In this document: in pieces, positions 41,222 to 51,170 of the stretch
Layout of the letters: each line of letters opens with the position of its first letter
Position numbering within the stretch: position 1 is the first letter of the stretch
Assembly (NCBI GenBank): GCA_030159235.1
Contig: BSBG01000002.1
Location: 248,001 to 312,000 of the forward strand
Length of the DNA stretch: 64,000 nt
Direction: 5' to 3'
DNA from: Bacillus safensis
Lineage (GTDB): Bacteria; Bacillota; Bacilli; Bacillales; Bacillaceae
Position numbers and translations under genes: made by a program
The notes under the pieces: generated by a model
The model's database searches: none
What the model saw: only the letters and a program-made list of their open reading frames with translations
Told to the model about the DNA's origin: nothing

Positions 41222-41866
41222 ATGTCAGATGTTAAAAGATTAGCCGAATCGATTCAATATCATGAAGATAAACGCTTTCATAAGCTTGCCTTTAAACCGG
41301 CAGAGCTTGAGCTGTGCGGCAAAGGAAGAAGTGCCTACGTCTTTTCATATAAAAAAGACGGCAAGAAAATGGCACTAAAAGTCTTTTTCCCTTCTTATCA
41401 GCATATTGCGCGCAAAGAGGCTGCCATTTACGAAAAACTTTCTGGTTCGTCTTACTACCCTGAGATTTATGAGTCTGGGGATCAGTATATTTTAATGGAA
41501 TATATTAAAGGCTACACATTCTATGAATGTCTTACAAAAGGAATTCCTATTAAAAAACAAATGATTGAACAAGTCGATGATGCGCTGAAAGAAGCGCGTG
41601 AGAAAGGATTGAATCCTTCTGATATCCATCTGCGCAATCTGATCTTAACAAAGGAAGGCCGAATCAGGGTCATTGACGTTGCCCGTTTCACGCAAACGAA
41701 AGAATGCCACCAATGGGATGATTTAAAAGCAGCCTATGCTTATTATCAAAAGCCTTTTTTCCCTAAGAAAGCACCGCGTCTGTGGCTTGAAGTGATTGCT
41801 TATTTGTATAAAAAGAACTGGCTGTCCCGCGGTCAGCTTAATAATCGAAATGATTTCTCTGCATAA
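41222..41866 (+). CDS. yrzF: Kinase-like protein YrzF
   Basis: A 214-aa protein with a reduced protein-kinase fold. Visible parts are a Gly-rich loop GKGRSAYVF, ATP-binding Lys in MALKVFF, helix C KEAAIYEKL, hinge LMEYIKG, catalytic-loop-like DIHLRNLIL with Asp and Asn, and DVARF in place of DFG. It is plausibly active on ATP, with unknown substrate. ATG 41222 follows AAAGAAGGTGA; the longer frame upstream is rejected. In B. subtilis, as I recall, the corresponding region is split between yrzF and yrzG. Confidence 0.8.
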   Translation: MSDVKRLAESIQYHEDKRFHKLAFKPAELELCGKGRSAYVFSYKKDGKKMALKVFFPSYQHIARKEAAIYEKLSGSSYYPEIYESGDQYILMEYIKGYTFYECLTKGIPIKKQMIEQVDDALKEAREKGLNPSDIHLRNLILTKEGRIRVIDVARFTQTKECHQWDDLKAAYAYYQKPFFPKKAPRLWLEVIAYLYKKNWLSRGQLNNRNDFSA

Positions 41867-41898
41867 GGAAAGCCGCTCTCTCTGAGCGGCTTTTGTTT
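41866..41898. terminator. Terminator between yrzF and the convergent 60-aa gene
   Basis: AGCCGCTC pairs with GAGCGGCT around TCTC, followed by TTTGTTTT on the plus strand. Confidence 0.8.
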
Positions 41899-42080
41899 TA
41901 TTCTGTTTCTACATGGATACTATTAACATTTAATAGGTTAATGATTTCATTATTCAGCTTAAACCAATGATTGGCTTCTTCAATTTTCTTATACACATCA
42001 TAGGTAGCTGGACGTTTTAGCTCGAAATCAAGCACTTCTCCGTTGTTCATATGAAATGTTACCTTAAATACTTTCATCAT
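41898..42080 (-). CDS. Conserved-looking 60-aa hypothetical protein
   Basis: Starts at ATG 42080 (MMKVFKVTFHMNNGEVLDFE) after AAGGTGATC. It appears to be a compact alpha/beta protein with no membrane segment or Cys. I do not recognise the family. It converges with yrzF and shares its terminator. Confidence 0.65.
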   Translation of the reverse strand: MMKVFKVTFHMNNGEVLDFELKRPATYDVYKKIEEANHWFKLNNEIINLLNVNSIHVETE

Positions 42081-42271
42081 AAGATCACCTTCCGCTCTTT
42101 CTTGTTCGCTAATCAAAAAGATCAGCTCTTTTCATTCATTCTCTATTCAACTCGTTTCCCCTCCTTGTTTCCATTCAAACCCAAGAAGTTTAAATTTTGT
42201 TTAAATTCACACAACATATCAATCACGCTCATCTGCAAAGAGGTATATTAATTAAAAAGGAGGCTGTCTTG

Positions 42272-42421
42272 ATGAAACAGAAAAAGAAACGAACATCTCC
42301 AGAAAGACAAACAGTCTTTTTTCATGTAACAGATGCCCTCATTCCAAGTGTAGAGACGATGGAAATTGCAGCAAAGGCATTTTTTCACCTTTTAAGAAAA
42401 GCCTTTTCAGCCGTTTCTTAA
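42272..42421 (+). CDS. Small 49-aa hypothetical protein
   Basis: An ORF, MKQKKKRTSPERQTVFFHVT at the N-terminus, with a basic start and an amphipathic end (KAFFHLLRKAFSAVS). It has a strong AAAAAGGAGG Shine-Dalgarno and a strong terminator starting at its stop codon, so it looks like a complete monocistronic unit. No recognised family; could be a small membrane-active or regulatory peptide. Confidence 0.6.
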   Translation: MKQKKKRTSPERQTVFFHVTDALIPSVETMEIAAKAFFHLLRKAFSAVS

Positions 42422-42453
42422 AACCCCGCACAACATCGTGCGAGGTTCTTTTT
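42421..42453. terminator. Bidirectional terminator between the 49-aa gene and thiC
   Basis: AACCCCGCAC pairs with GTGCGAGGTT around AACATC, then CTTTTTTT on the plus strand; it lies immediately after the thiC stop on the minus strand. Confidence 0.8.
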
Positions 42454-44445
<1,992 letters not shown>

Positions 44446-44604
44446 TTTTATTCATTTCCACATCAGTGTAGCATAGAGACATCATGAAAAAAAGAAGATT
44501 CAGGAAAATAGTTCCTTTCCCCTATAAGCTTCACAGAGCATGTCGATATACAAACTTCTATACACGATTTACCTTTCTTATTTCCATTAAATCTGAAATA
44601 ATCA

Positions 44605-44632
44605 TTGATCCTTTCCTCCTATTATGTATAAT
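44605..44632 (+). promoter_or_regulatory. Sigma-A promoter of the LysE-family gene
   Basis: TTGATC (44605-44610), 16-bp spacer, TATAAT (44627-44632). The start site near 44640 rules out translation starts further upstream. Confidence 0.75.
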
Positions 44633-44687
44633 TAATCTAAACGGAGAATTTTTATACAACTATTTATTCAAAGGAAGTTCTAGTCGA

Positions 44688-45320
44688 TTGCAAACATTTC
44701 TAACATTTATCGCTATAGGATTCTCAATTGCTCTACCTGTTGGAGCGATCACGGTTGAAATGACAAAACAGGGGTTAAAAAACGGATTCTTTCATGGTTT
44801 AACTGTAGGAGCAGGCGGCATGACTATAGACCTGTTACTCATCTTGGCTTTATATGCTGGATTTGCTCAGTTTTTATCTTTGCCGTTTGTTCAAATCCCG
44901 CTCTGGCTAATCGGAGCCGTATTCTTAATGATTCTTGCATACGATTCCATTAAAAATGCCGATCAAGATATCCATTTAGCAGGAGAAAAGGTCAATAAAT
45001 CATTCGCAAAAACATATCGAAACGGCTTGCTCGTGGCGGTATCTCCTGGAAATCTCGTGTTCTGGGTTTCTGTGTTTGGTGCTGTACTGGCAGATGCTTA
45101 TACAAAAACAGATTCGTCTGAATTTATGCTGGCTGCCGGCGGTATTTTGGCAGGGATTCTTCTACATGACATCGGTCTTCTCACGCTTGTATCTCTAACA
45201 AGAAAAGTGATGAATCGGACGATGATCAAATGGACTTCCATTATTGCTGGTATTTTATTACTAGGGTTTGGCTGTTATTTCTTTTACGAATTTTATATAG
45301 GCATCAAGGTTTATTTTTAA
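44688..45320 (+). CDS. LysE/RhtB-family amino acid exporter
   Basis: About 210 aa, six membrane spans. The family N-terminus GFSIALPVGAITVEMTKQGL and the conserved VAVSPGNLVFWVSVFG block are seen. Likely exports an amino acid or related small molecule; substrate unknown. The start is TTG 44688, 10 nt after AAAGGAAG and downstream of a good promoter. The 68 extra residues of the longest frame precede the transcription start. It is divergent from thiC, whose riboswitch faces it; a shared role is not shown. Confidence 0.82.
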   Translation: MQTFLTFIAIGFSIALPVGAITVEMTKQGLKNGFFHGLTVGAGGMTIDLLLILALYAGFAQFLSLPFVQIPLWLIGAVFLMILAYDSIKNADQDIHLAGEKVNKSFAKTYRNGLLVAVSPGNLVFWVSVFGAVLADAYTKTDSSEFMLAAGGILAGILLHDIGLLTLVSLTRKVMNRTMIKWTSIIAGILLLGFGCYFFYEFYIGIKVYF

Positions 45321-45358
45321 AAAAAGGCTAAAGTTCGTGATGAACTTTAGCCTTTTTG
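45320..45358. terminator. Bidirectional terminator between the LysE gene and coxA
   Basis: AAAGGCTAAAGTTC pairs with GAACTTTAGCCTTT around GTGAT, with A- and T-runs on the two sides. Confidence 0.9.
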
Positions 45359-45366
45359 ATGTCAAA

Positions 45367-45984
45367 CTATCGGGTCATACCTGATTGGCCTGATTCAAAT
45401 TGTGTTCTTCTCATATCTCTAAAGCGTGTGAAAGCTCCTTCGTCTTTTATGACTTGGACTGCTCTTCCATCCGCATAACGAGTCGCTGCTTCTTCTACTT
45501 GTGTTATGCCTTCTGACGTCAGGCCTCCATCTGATTTAATGGCAATATACACATTTTCATCCGTCACCATGACTTGAGAGTCTGCCACGTGGTTCATTTT
45601 ATTGACGCGGTTGGCAATTTTTCTTGATCGCTGGATGTTCTCTTGTTTATCGTAGCCAGAGAACGACATTTGGTTATGATAGTTCATATCTCCATGACTG
45701 TAGCGTCCATCCCCGCCTGTAAGAGGCATTCGATCACCCGTTTGAGGACGTGTACGGTAATCAACATTTGTTGTATTTCTACCGTTCATTCCCTCCATGA
45801 GTTCAGAAACTGGTCCTTGATGATCTTGATTATTGTCTTCCGCTCGTTGATTCGAATGATAACCAACCGGCTGGCCTGATTGATTATGGCGTGTATCTAC
45901 ACCTGCATTGTCATTTGTACCACATGCCGTTAACCCAATTGGTAGAAGCACTAATGCAATTGTTTTTTGCCATTTTTGTCTCAA
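45367..45984 (-). CDS. coxA: Spore cortex lipoprotein CoxA (YhcN/YlaJ-type)
   Basis: A 205-aa sporulation lipoprotein. The signal peptide ends in lipobox LTAC (about residues 17-20). The mature part is Asn/Gln/His/Gly-rich, followed by a conserved C-terminal domain (VADSQVMVTDENVYIAI...VEEAATRYADGRAV). B. subtilis CoxA (YrbB) is found in the spore cortex. TTG 45984 follows CAGGAGG. It lies downstream of safA, separated by repeat copy 2, which may uncouple it from the safA transcript. Confidence 0.9.
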   Translation of the reverse strand: MRQKWQKTIALVLLPIGLTACGTNDNAGVDTRHNQSGQPVGYHSNQRAEDNNQDHQGPVSELMEGMNGRNTTNVDYRTRPQTGDRMPLTGGDGRYSHGDMNYHNQMSFSGYDKQENIQRSRKIANRVNKMNHVADSQVMVTDENVYIAIKSDGGLTSEGITQVEEAATRYADGRAVQVIKDEGAFTRFRDMRRTQFESGQSGMTR

Positions 45985-46070
45985 ACGAAAAACCTCCTGT
46001 ACAAATTCAATCTCATGAGCGCAAAACAGGCTCTGTTTTAGCATGTACAGTTCGAAAGAAAATCAAGCTG

Positions 46071-46217
46071 TCAGTTATAAACAAAAAAAGGGCTAAAATG
46101 AAGTTTATTTTAGCCCTTTTTCTTCTTTTCAGCGAGATAGAAAACCTTTGCAGTCAGGAAGGACGGGCACCGGAGCAGAGACCTGACACCGAATGCGAGG
46201 GTTTGTCTACACGCTGA
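46071..46217 (+). repeat. Interspersed structured repeat, copy 2
   Basis: A 147-bp element between safA and coxA, opposite in orientation to those genes. The left end TCAGTTATAAACAAA resembles that of copy 1. The internal hairpin AAAAAGGGCTAAAAT/ATTTTAGCCCTTTTT (46085-46121) keeps its pairing although flank bases differ from copy 1. The core from TTCAGCGAGATAGAAAACC to GTTTGTCTACACGCTGA is about 90% identical to copy 1, without the 32-bp insert. On the minus strand the hairpin is followed by a T-run and could terminate safA transcripts. Confidence 0.85.
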
Positions 46218-46241
46218 AAGGAACGATTGAGATCGTTCCTT
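46218..46241 (-). terminator. Hairpin downstream of safA
   Basis: AAGGAACGAT pairs with ATCGTTCCTT around a 4-nt loop, 6 bp after the safA stop and abutting repeat copy 2. On the minus strand it is followed only by TTTC of the repeat boundary. Confidence 0.75.
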
Positions 46242-46247
46242 CTGTCA

Positions 46248-46862
46248 TTAATCTTCTTCGTCTTCTTCCGGCCTTGCAAAAACGGATTGACCTGGATATG
46301 GCTGCATATAAGGCTGAGCTGGATAAGCCCCCATCTGGCCATAAGGAACAGGACTCGGATAATGTCCTGGCCAAGGCTGATGATGCTTCACGCCATCATC
46401 ACATCCGCAGTCTTCCTTGCCGTATGCTGCATTTGAAACGTTTGGATAAAAGCCTTGATTTGCGTTAGCATTTGCATTGGCGTTTGGATGCGTATGATGA
46501 TGCCAGTGATGTCCGTCGTTTGCATGATGCTCATAATTTTCTCCGTAGTAAGCAGGCGCTTGATACGTAGGATAATACGGCTGGGCCGGGTATGGATATG
46601 GCATCATGTGATGGTGATAATATGGCTGAACAGGATAACATAGGCCTGATCCTGGTAAAATTGGCGATGCCGGTACCATTTGCTGTGGATATGGATACAT
46701 CGCTGGCATGTAATGACCATAACCATAATAAGGATCATACGGTTCATGATGATGGTGCTGGTGATGATGCTCTTTATTTTCAGCCACTCCCCCTACTGCT
46801 GCTCCTCCCACATTCGGCATTTGCGGGAAGTTAGGAAGATTTGGGTAATTACCATGCTCCAT
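46248..46862 (-). CDS. safA: Internal-start SafA short form (C30-like)
   Basis: Met190 of SafA (ATG 46862) is preceded by AGAGGAGGG with 7-nt spacing, stronger than most gene starts here. It would give a 204-aa C-terminal product without LysM. B. subtilis makes SafA-C30 from an internal start at a comparable place, so this looks conserved in function although the flanking repeats differ. Confidence 0.75.
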   Translation of the reverse strand: MEHGNYPNLPNFPQMPNVGGAAVGGVAENKEHHHQHHHHEPYDPYYGYGHYMPAMYPYPQQMVPASPILPGSGLCYPVQPYYHHHMMPYPYPAQPYYPTYQAPAYYGENYEHHANDGHHWHHHTHPNANANANANQGFYPNVSNAAYGKEDCGCDDGVKHHQPWPGHYPSPVPYGQMGAYPAQPYMQPYPGQSVFARPEEDEED

Positions 46863-47429
46863 GTCTTTTCCCTCCTCTTTTTGATGCGGAATATGAATAA
46901 ACGGGTCATATCCCTTTGCCACTTCATCTTTTAAATGGTCTTTATTTTCATGATGAAAATGATCCTTGTGATCCTTTTTGTCATGAACATGATCTTTCTT
47001 CTCATGAACGTGATCTTTTTTCTCGTGATGTTCTTTTTTGGGAGGAGGCGTGAATGGCTGGTAGAGATTCGTCTGATAATAGTTCACATCGACTTGCGGA
47101 AAAACTGGCTGCTCAATCTTTGGCACTGGCGGTACATAAGGTACCGGTTCATTTGGTTTTTCCTTCGGCTTCGTATCTTGCACTTGCACAACATCTTTTG
47201 GCTTTTCTTTCACATACGGATGTTCTTTCGTTTTTGGCATTTCTTTTGCTTTGTGATGATCTGTTTTCACAGGAACACCACTAGATGGAATCTTAATCTT
47301 CATACCCGGCATGATCAAATCTGGGTTACTGAGCTGTGAATTTAGTTTTTTCAATTCTTGAAAGTCGACTCCGTATTTCTTTGAAATTTTCCAAAGGGAG
47401 TCTCCCTTTTGCACAATATGAATTTTCAA
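46248..47429 (-). CDS. safA: Spore coat morphogenetic protein SafA
   Basis: A 393-aa inner-coat assembly hub. The N-terminal LysM domain (residues about 2-48, IHIVQKGDSLWKISKKYGVD) targets the cortex interface. A Lys/Pro linker and a His/Lys/Asp-rich repeat region follow (about 131-165, units of KKDHVHE type). The C-terminal half is Tyr/Pro/His-rich with an (NA)n run. TTG 47429 follows AGGAGGGG. A second start at M190 would make a C30-like short form. A sigma-E promoter lies upstream. Order nadA-safA-coxA as in B. subtilis. Confidence 0.96.
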   Translation of the reverse strand: MKIHIVQKGDSLWKISKKYGVDFQELKKLNSQLSNPDLIMPGMKIKIPSSGVPVKTDHHKAKEMPKTKEHPYVKEKPKDVVQVQDTKPKEKPNEPVPYVPPVPKIEQPVFPQVDVNYYQTNLYQPFTPPPKKEHHEKKDHVHEKKDHVHDKKDHKDHFHHENKDHLKDEVAKGYDPFIHIPHQKEEGKDMEHGNYPNLPNFPQMPNVGGAAVGGVAENKEHHHQHHHHEPYDPYYGYGHYMPAMYPYPQQMVPASPILPGSGLCYPVQPYYHHHMMPYPYPAQPYYPTYQAPAYYGENYEHHANDGHHWHHHTHPNANANANANQGFYPNVSNAAYGKEDCGCDDGVKHHQPWPGHYPSPVPYGQMGAYPAQPYMQPYPGQSVFARPEEDEED

Positions 47430-47496
47430 CGTTTTCCCCTCCTATGCAAAACGTGAACGTAACGGTTATGTCAGAAGTACAATATGTTTCAACATA

Positions 47497-47525
47497 AATT
47501 TATGCCTAATTACAAGCCGATATGA
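47497..47525 (-). promoter_or_regulatory. Sigma-E promoter of safA
   Basis: TCATATC (47525-47519), 14-bp spacer, CATAAATT (47504-47497), close to the KMATATT/CATACAHT consensus. It lies between the nadA stop and safA, in agreement with mother-cell expression of SafA. Confidence 0.75.
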
Positions 47526-47560
47526 TAAAAACTTGTTTTCTGATAGGAGGGGCTGATTCA

Positions 47561-48670
47561 TTATTTAATGGCGAGCATTTTCTTTAATGCAAGCAAAGCG
47601 TCTTTTGTAATGGTTTCATCGACCTGTATCAATCCGGCCGGATTCCCCTTCTCAATGCTTTCAAGCGACCAGAGCAAATGAGGCAGATCAATCCGATTCA
47701 TGGTCAAGCATGGACACATATCTGGGTTGAGGGATTCAATTTGTTTATCTGGGTGCTGCGCTATGATCCGTTTGACTAAATTCATCTCTGTCCCAATCGC
47801 CCACTTGCTTCCTGCTGGCGCCTGCTTGATCGTATCAATAATAAATTTCGTTGATCCAGCTAGATCAGAAGCCATTACGACCTCATGCGTGCATTCTGGA
47901 TGGACAAGGATTTGAATGTCACGGTCTTTTTTTCTCGTTTCTTCAATATTCTGCACGGTAAACTTCTCGTGTACAGAACAATGGCCTTTCCATAAAATCA
48001 TCTTGATGCGGGAAAGGGGCTGGTCGGTGATGAGCTTTTCTTCTATCTGATCCCAAACAGCCATTTCCTCTAACGGAATGCCTAAATCAAAGGCTGTATT
48101 ACGCCCTAGATGCTGATCAGGGAGAAACAGAATCCGCTCTTTTTGTGTAAGGGCCCACTCAAGTACCTTTTTAGCGTTTGATGATGTAACGGTTGCCCCT
48201 CCATGCTTGCCGACAAATGCTTTAATATCCGCCGTTGAGTTGACATACGTCAGCGGAAGTATGGTATCCCCAAACAGATTAGTGAGCTGCTCCCATGCTC
48301 TGTCCGTTTGTTTCATGTTCGCCATATCTGCCATTGAACAGCCGGCCCTCATATCTGGCAGTAGAACGCTTTGATTTTTGTTTGACAGCATATCTGCCGT
48401 TTCTGCCATAAAGTGAACACCGCAGAACACAATGTACTCAGCCTCGTGATTGTCAGCAGCTATTTGCGCCAGCTGCAATGAATCTCCTGTTGCATCCGCA
48501 AATTCGATGACCTCATCCTTTTGATAATGATGGCCTGGTATAAAAAGCCTTGAGCCAAAAGCCCGCTTAATGTCTAACACTCGCCGCTTCATCTCATCAT
48601 CAGAGCGGTATTTATATTCATCTGGCATCATGACTGCCTGTTGATTGGTTAATACATCAAGCATGGACAT
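47561..48670 (-). CDS. nadA: Quinolinate synthase A
   Basis: A 369-aa Fe-S enzyme condensing iminoaspartate with DHAP to quinolinate. Cluster-ligand Cys residues are visible in [17 protein letters not shown], in VHPECTHEV and in [21 protein letters not shown] 48670 follows AAAGGGGG and overlaps nadC by 14 nt. It needs sulfur delivered by the NifS encoded divergently upstream of nadB. Confidence 0.96.
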   Translation of the reverse strand: MSMLDVLTNQQAVMMPDEYKYRSDDEMKRRVLDIKRAFGSRLFIPGHHYQKDEVIEFADATGDSLQLAQIAADNHEAEYIVFCGVHFMAETADMLSNKNQSVLLPDMRAGCSMADMANMKQTDRAWEQLTNLFGDTILPLTYVNSTADIKAFVGKHGGATVTSSNAKKVLEWALTQKERILFLPDQHLGRNTAFDLGIPLEEMAVWDQIEEKLITDQPLSRIKMILWKGHCSVHEKFTVQNIEETRKKDRDIQILVHPECTHEVVMASDLAGSTKFIIDTIKQAPAGSKWAIGTEMNLVKRIIAQHPDKQIESLNPDMCPCLTMNRIDLPHLLWSLESIEKGNPAGLIQVDETITKDALLALKKMLAIK

Positions 48671-49520
48671 GAGTCGTTCCCCCTTTATGGCTGAATTCCA
48701 TATTCATACTAAAATCAAATGCTGGAGCAGAATGCGTCAGAAAACCAAGTGAAATAAGGTCGACCCCTGTCCCCCTGTAACTTGGCAATGTCTCTAACGT
48801 GATACCCCCTGAAGCCTCTGTCAAAATGGACTCTGGCGTCATTTGTTTCAAACGTTTTACTTCATCCGGAGAGCAGTTATCAAACATGATGACATCCGCT
48901 TTTGCATCAATGGCTTCCATTAGCTGCGTTTCTGATTCAATTTCCACTTCAATTTTCACCATATGACCGGCATATGCTCTTGCTTTCTCTACAGCTTCAC
49001 GAATAGAGCCGCATGCGGCAATATGATTATCTTTAATCATCACCCCATCTGATAACCCAAAGCGATGATTCTTTCCTCCGCCTGTTTTCACTGCGTATTT
49101 CTCTAACATACGCAAGCCAGGAGTCGTTTTTCTCGTATCACAAATTGTAATAGACGGGTCCGCTAATCGCTGCACCGCTTCATGCGTTAAGGTGGCGATA
49201 CCTGTCATACGCTGCAATACATTCAAAATGACCCGTTCACCTTTTAATAAGTCGTTCACTGGGCCCTTGATTTTCGCCAGTACCGCACCTGAATGAATCC
49301 AATCACCTTCTTGAAAAAACAGCTCAGTTTGAATTTGATCATTCAGCAGGCGGTATCCTATATCAATCACTTGTGATCCTGCCACAATACCAGATTGTTT
49401 CGCAATGATAAGAGCTGTTCCTTTCTTGTCTCCAAAGATGGCATCAGCTGATACATCTCCAAAGGCAATATCTTCTGTGAAAAAATGAGTGAGCATTTGT
49501 TTTAACTGTAAACGTTCCAT
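48657..49520 (-). CDS. nadC: Nicotinate-nucleotide pyrophosphorylase (quinolinate phosphoribosyltransferase)
   Basis: A 287-aa QPRTase forming NaMN from quinolinate and PRPP. Conserved residues [20 protein letters not shown] and [20 protein letters not shown] form the active site. It overlaps nadB by 19 nt and nadA by 14 nt, so the nadBCA genes are probably translationally coupled. ATG 49520. Confidence 0.96.
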   Translation of the reverse strand: MERLQLKQMLTHFFTEDIAFGDVSADAIFGDKKGTALIIAKQSGIVAGSQVIDIGYRLLNDQIQTELFFQEGDWIHSGAVLAKIKGPVNDLLKGERVILNVLQRMTGIATLTHEAVQRLADPSITICDTRKTTPGLRMLEKYAVKTGGGKNHRFGLSDGVMIKDNHIAACGSIREAVEKARAYAGHMVKIEVEIESETQLMEAIDAKADVIMFDNCSPDEVKRLKQMTPESILTEASGGITLETLPSYRGTGVDLISLGFLTHSAPAFDFSMNMEFSHKGGTTHVHA

Positions 49521-51076
49521 TTGGCACCGATCCTTTCATTTTTCATGATGTGAATGTGACCTTTTTCATGAACAATCTGCTTGCCCCGCCACAAAGCATC
49601 GTTCCGCTTTGGATAATCCATTCGATAATGGCCTCCCCTGCTTTCTGTTCGGAGTAATGCAGATTTTACAAGGCAAACCGCTAATGCCCATTGATTGCTT
49701 AATTCAATTTGTTCATTTGTGATATTCTTCACATTCATTTGCTGAAAAGAGACTTGTTGTAATGTATGAAGCAAGGTCTGTAAGCTTTTTTCATCTCTCA
49801 CAATGGCAGCATATTCCGTCATCCATTGACTCAGCTGAGCCTTTGACATCATGGGGACAGACCATACTTCTGGAATAGAAAAAGCTGGGCTGGTTTCTTT
49901 CTGTTTAGGCAGCTGCTTCATTCTCTGTGCCGCTTTGCTACCTAAAACGAGACCTTCTAGAAGAGAATTACTTGCTAATCGATTCGCACCGTGTAAGCCT
50001 GTACAGGCCGCTTCTCCAATTGCAAATAGCGATGGAACAGTCGTTTCTCCATATTCGTTGACGCTGATTCCGCCCATTAAAAAGTGCATACCGGGGGAAA
50101 TTGGCAGCCTGCCGCTTGCCATATCGACGCCTGCGCGCTGACACATCGCAGCAATCGCTGGAAAACGAGCTGAAAAATGCGGGATATCATGGATGTTGAG
50201 ATACAGATGATGACCTAATTGCTGCTCATGAAAAATAGCTCTAGCAACCACATCTCTAGGCGCTAAATCAGCTTGTGGGTGAATGCCTTTCATGATCCGC
50301 CTGCCTGTTTCATCTTCTATAAAGGCTCCCTCACCCCTCACTGCCTCTGAAACGAGACCAACTGCTTTTCCAGAGATGGTCAAAAGGGTGGGATGGAATT
50401 GAACAAATTCAAGATCCACTAATTGCGCCCCGGCCCGATAAGCCATCATTAATCCGTCTCCTGTTACAGAAGGATCATTTGTGTTTGTCTCATACAGGGA
50501 GCCGCAGCCGCCAGTTGATAAAACCACTGCATCTGCAGTCATCGTATGTACGTGTCCTTTCTCATCTTTCCATACAACACCCCTACATGTCCCTTCATGA
50601 ATCAATAGATCCATCACATGATGATTTTCGTATAAATGAATATGTGAGCCAAGCTGACTTTTCAGAAACTGCACAAGAGTTTTGCCTGTTTGATCTCCTC
50701 CTGCATGCAAAATACGGTGAGTGCTGTGTGCGCCCTCTTTACCTAATTGCGGCATTCCCGCCTCATGCTGATCAAATGGACAGCCTTCTGCTACGAGCTG
50801 CTCCACAAGATGTTTTCCAAGACGCACAATTTCCTGTACGCTTCTTTCATCATTGTGATCACAGCCGGCAGCTAGTGTATCTTCCACATGCTGCTCAACC
50901 GAATCATGTGCTGAAAAGGCAGCAGCGATTCCTCCTTGTGCCAGCATGGAATTACTAGAGGAAAATTGTTTTTTTGTCATCATAATGACTTGGCAGTTTT
51001 CCGAAATGGTTTTTGCAAAGGAAAGTGCTGCAATGCCTGATCCCACCACAATGACTTTTTTGATTGATGACACCAT
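49502..51076 (-). CDS. nadB: L-aspartate oxidase
   Basis: A 524-aa flavoprotein converting aspartate to iminoaspartate, the first NAD step. FAD-binding VVGSGIAALSFA is at the N-terminus; the conserved VLSTGGCGSLYE, FHPT, and GGISVNEYG with CTGLHGANRLASNSLLEGLV follow. The start is ATG 51076 behind AGGAGG with short spacing; GTG 51073 is an equally good alternative. First of nadBCA, divergent from nifS-niaR. Confidence 0.95.
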   Translation of the reverse strand: MVSSIKKVIVVGSGIAALSFAKTISENCQVIMMTKKQFSSSNSMLAQGGIAAAFSAHDSVEQHVEDTLAAGCDHNDERSVQEIVRLGKHLVEQLVAEGCPFDQHEAGMPQLGKEGAHSTHRILHAGGDQTGKTLVQFLKSQLGSHIHLYENHHVMDLLIHEGTCRGVVWKDEKGHVHTMTADAVVLSTGGCGSLYETNTNDPSVTGDGLMMAYRAGAQLVDLEFVQFHPTLLTISGKAVGLVSEAVRGEGAFIEDETGRRIMKGIHPQADLAPRDVVARAIFHEQQLGHHLYLNIHDIPHFSARFPAIAAMCQRAGVDMASGRLPISPGMHFLMGGISVNEYGETTVPSLFAIGEAACTGLHGANRLASNSLLEGLVLGSKAAQRMKQLPKQKETSPAFSIPEVWSVPMMSKAQLSQWMTEYAAIVRDEKSLQTLLHTLQQVSFQQMNVKNITNEQIELSNQWALAVCLVKSALLRTESRGGHYRMDYPKRNDALWRGKQIVHEKGHIHIMKNERIGAKWNVYS

Positions 51077-51093
51077 TGCCCCTCCTGTCATTT

Positions 51094-51113
51094 ACACATG
51101 TCTTGACACATAT
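51094..51113. promoter_or_regulatory. Candidate NiaR operator in the nadB/nifS divergent region
   Basis: The dyad TGTC-TT-GACA (51099-51108), with flanking ACA/CAT, sits between nadB and nifS and overlaps the nifS -35 box. It is the expected location for NiaR, which represses both transcripts in response to nicotinate. The site call is by position and symmetry. Confidence 0.6.
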
Positions 51114-51132
51114 CATTACATAACACTACAAT
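51103..51132 (+). promoter_or_regulatory. Sigma-A promoter of nifS-niaR
   Basis: TTGACA (51103-51108), 18-bp spacer, TACAAT (51127-51132). The -35 box is inside the candidate NiaR operator. Confidence 0.8.
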
Positions 51133-51170
51133 AAATACAAGAAAAAATTTTTACATAGGAGATGGATGAG

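Noticed and set aside
44484..44687. N-terminal extension of the LysE-family protein
   Set aside because: A good sigma-A promoter lies within it and the LysE fold begins at TTG 44688, which has a proper Shine-Dalgarno.
45323..45355. GGCTAAAGTTC hairpin after the LysE gene as a fourth repeat copy
   Set aside because: Resembles the repeat's GGGCTAAAAT stem only in part and lacks the rest of the element; an ordinary terminator.
46960..47035. Short tandem DNA repeats that could suggest a CRISPR-like array
   Set aside because: They are in frame within safA and encode His/Lys/Asp-rich units; no spacers.
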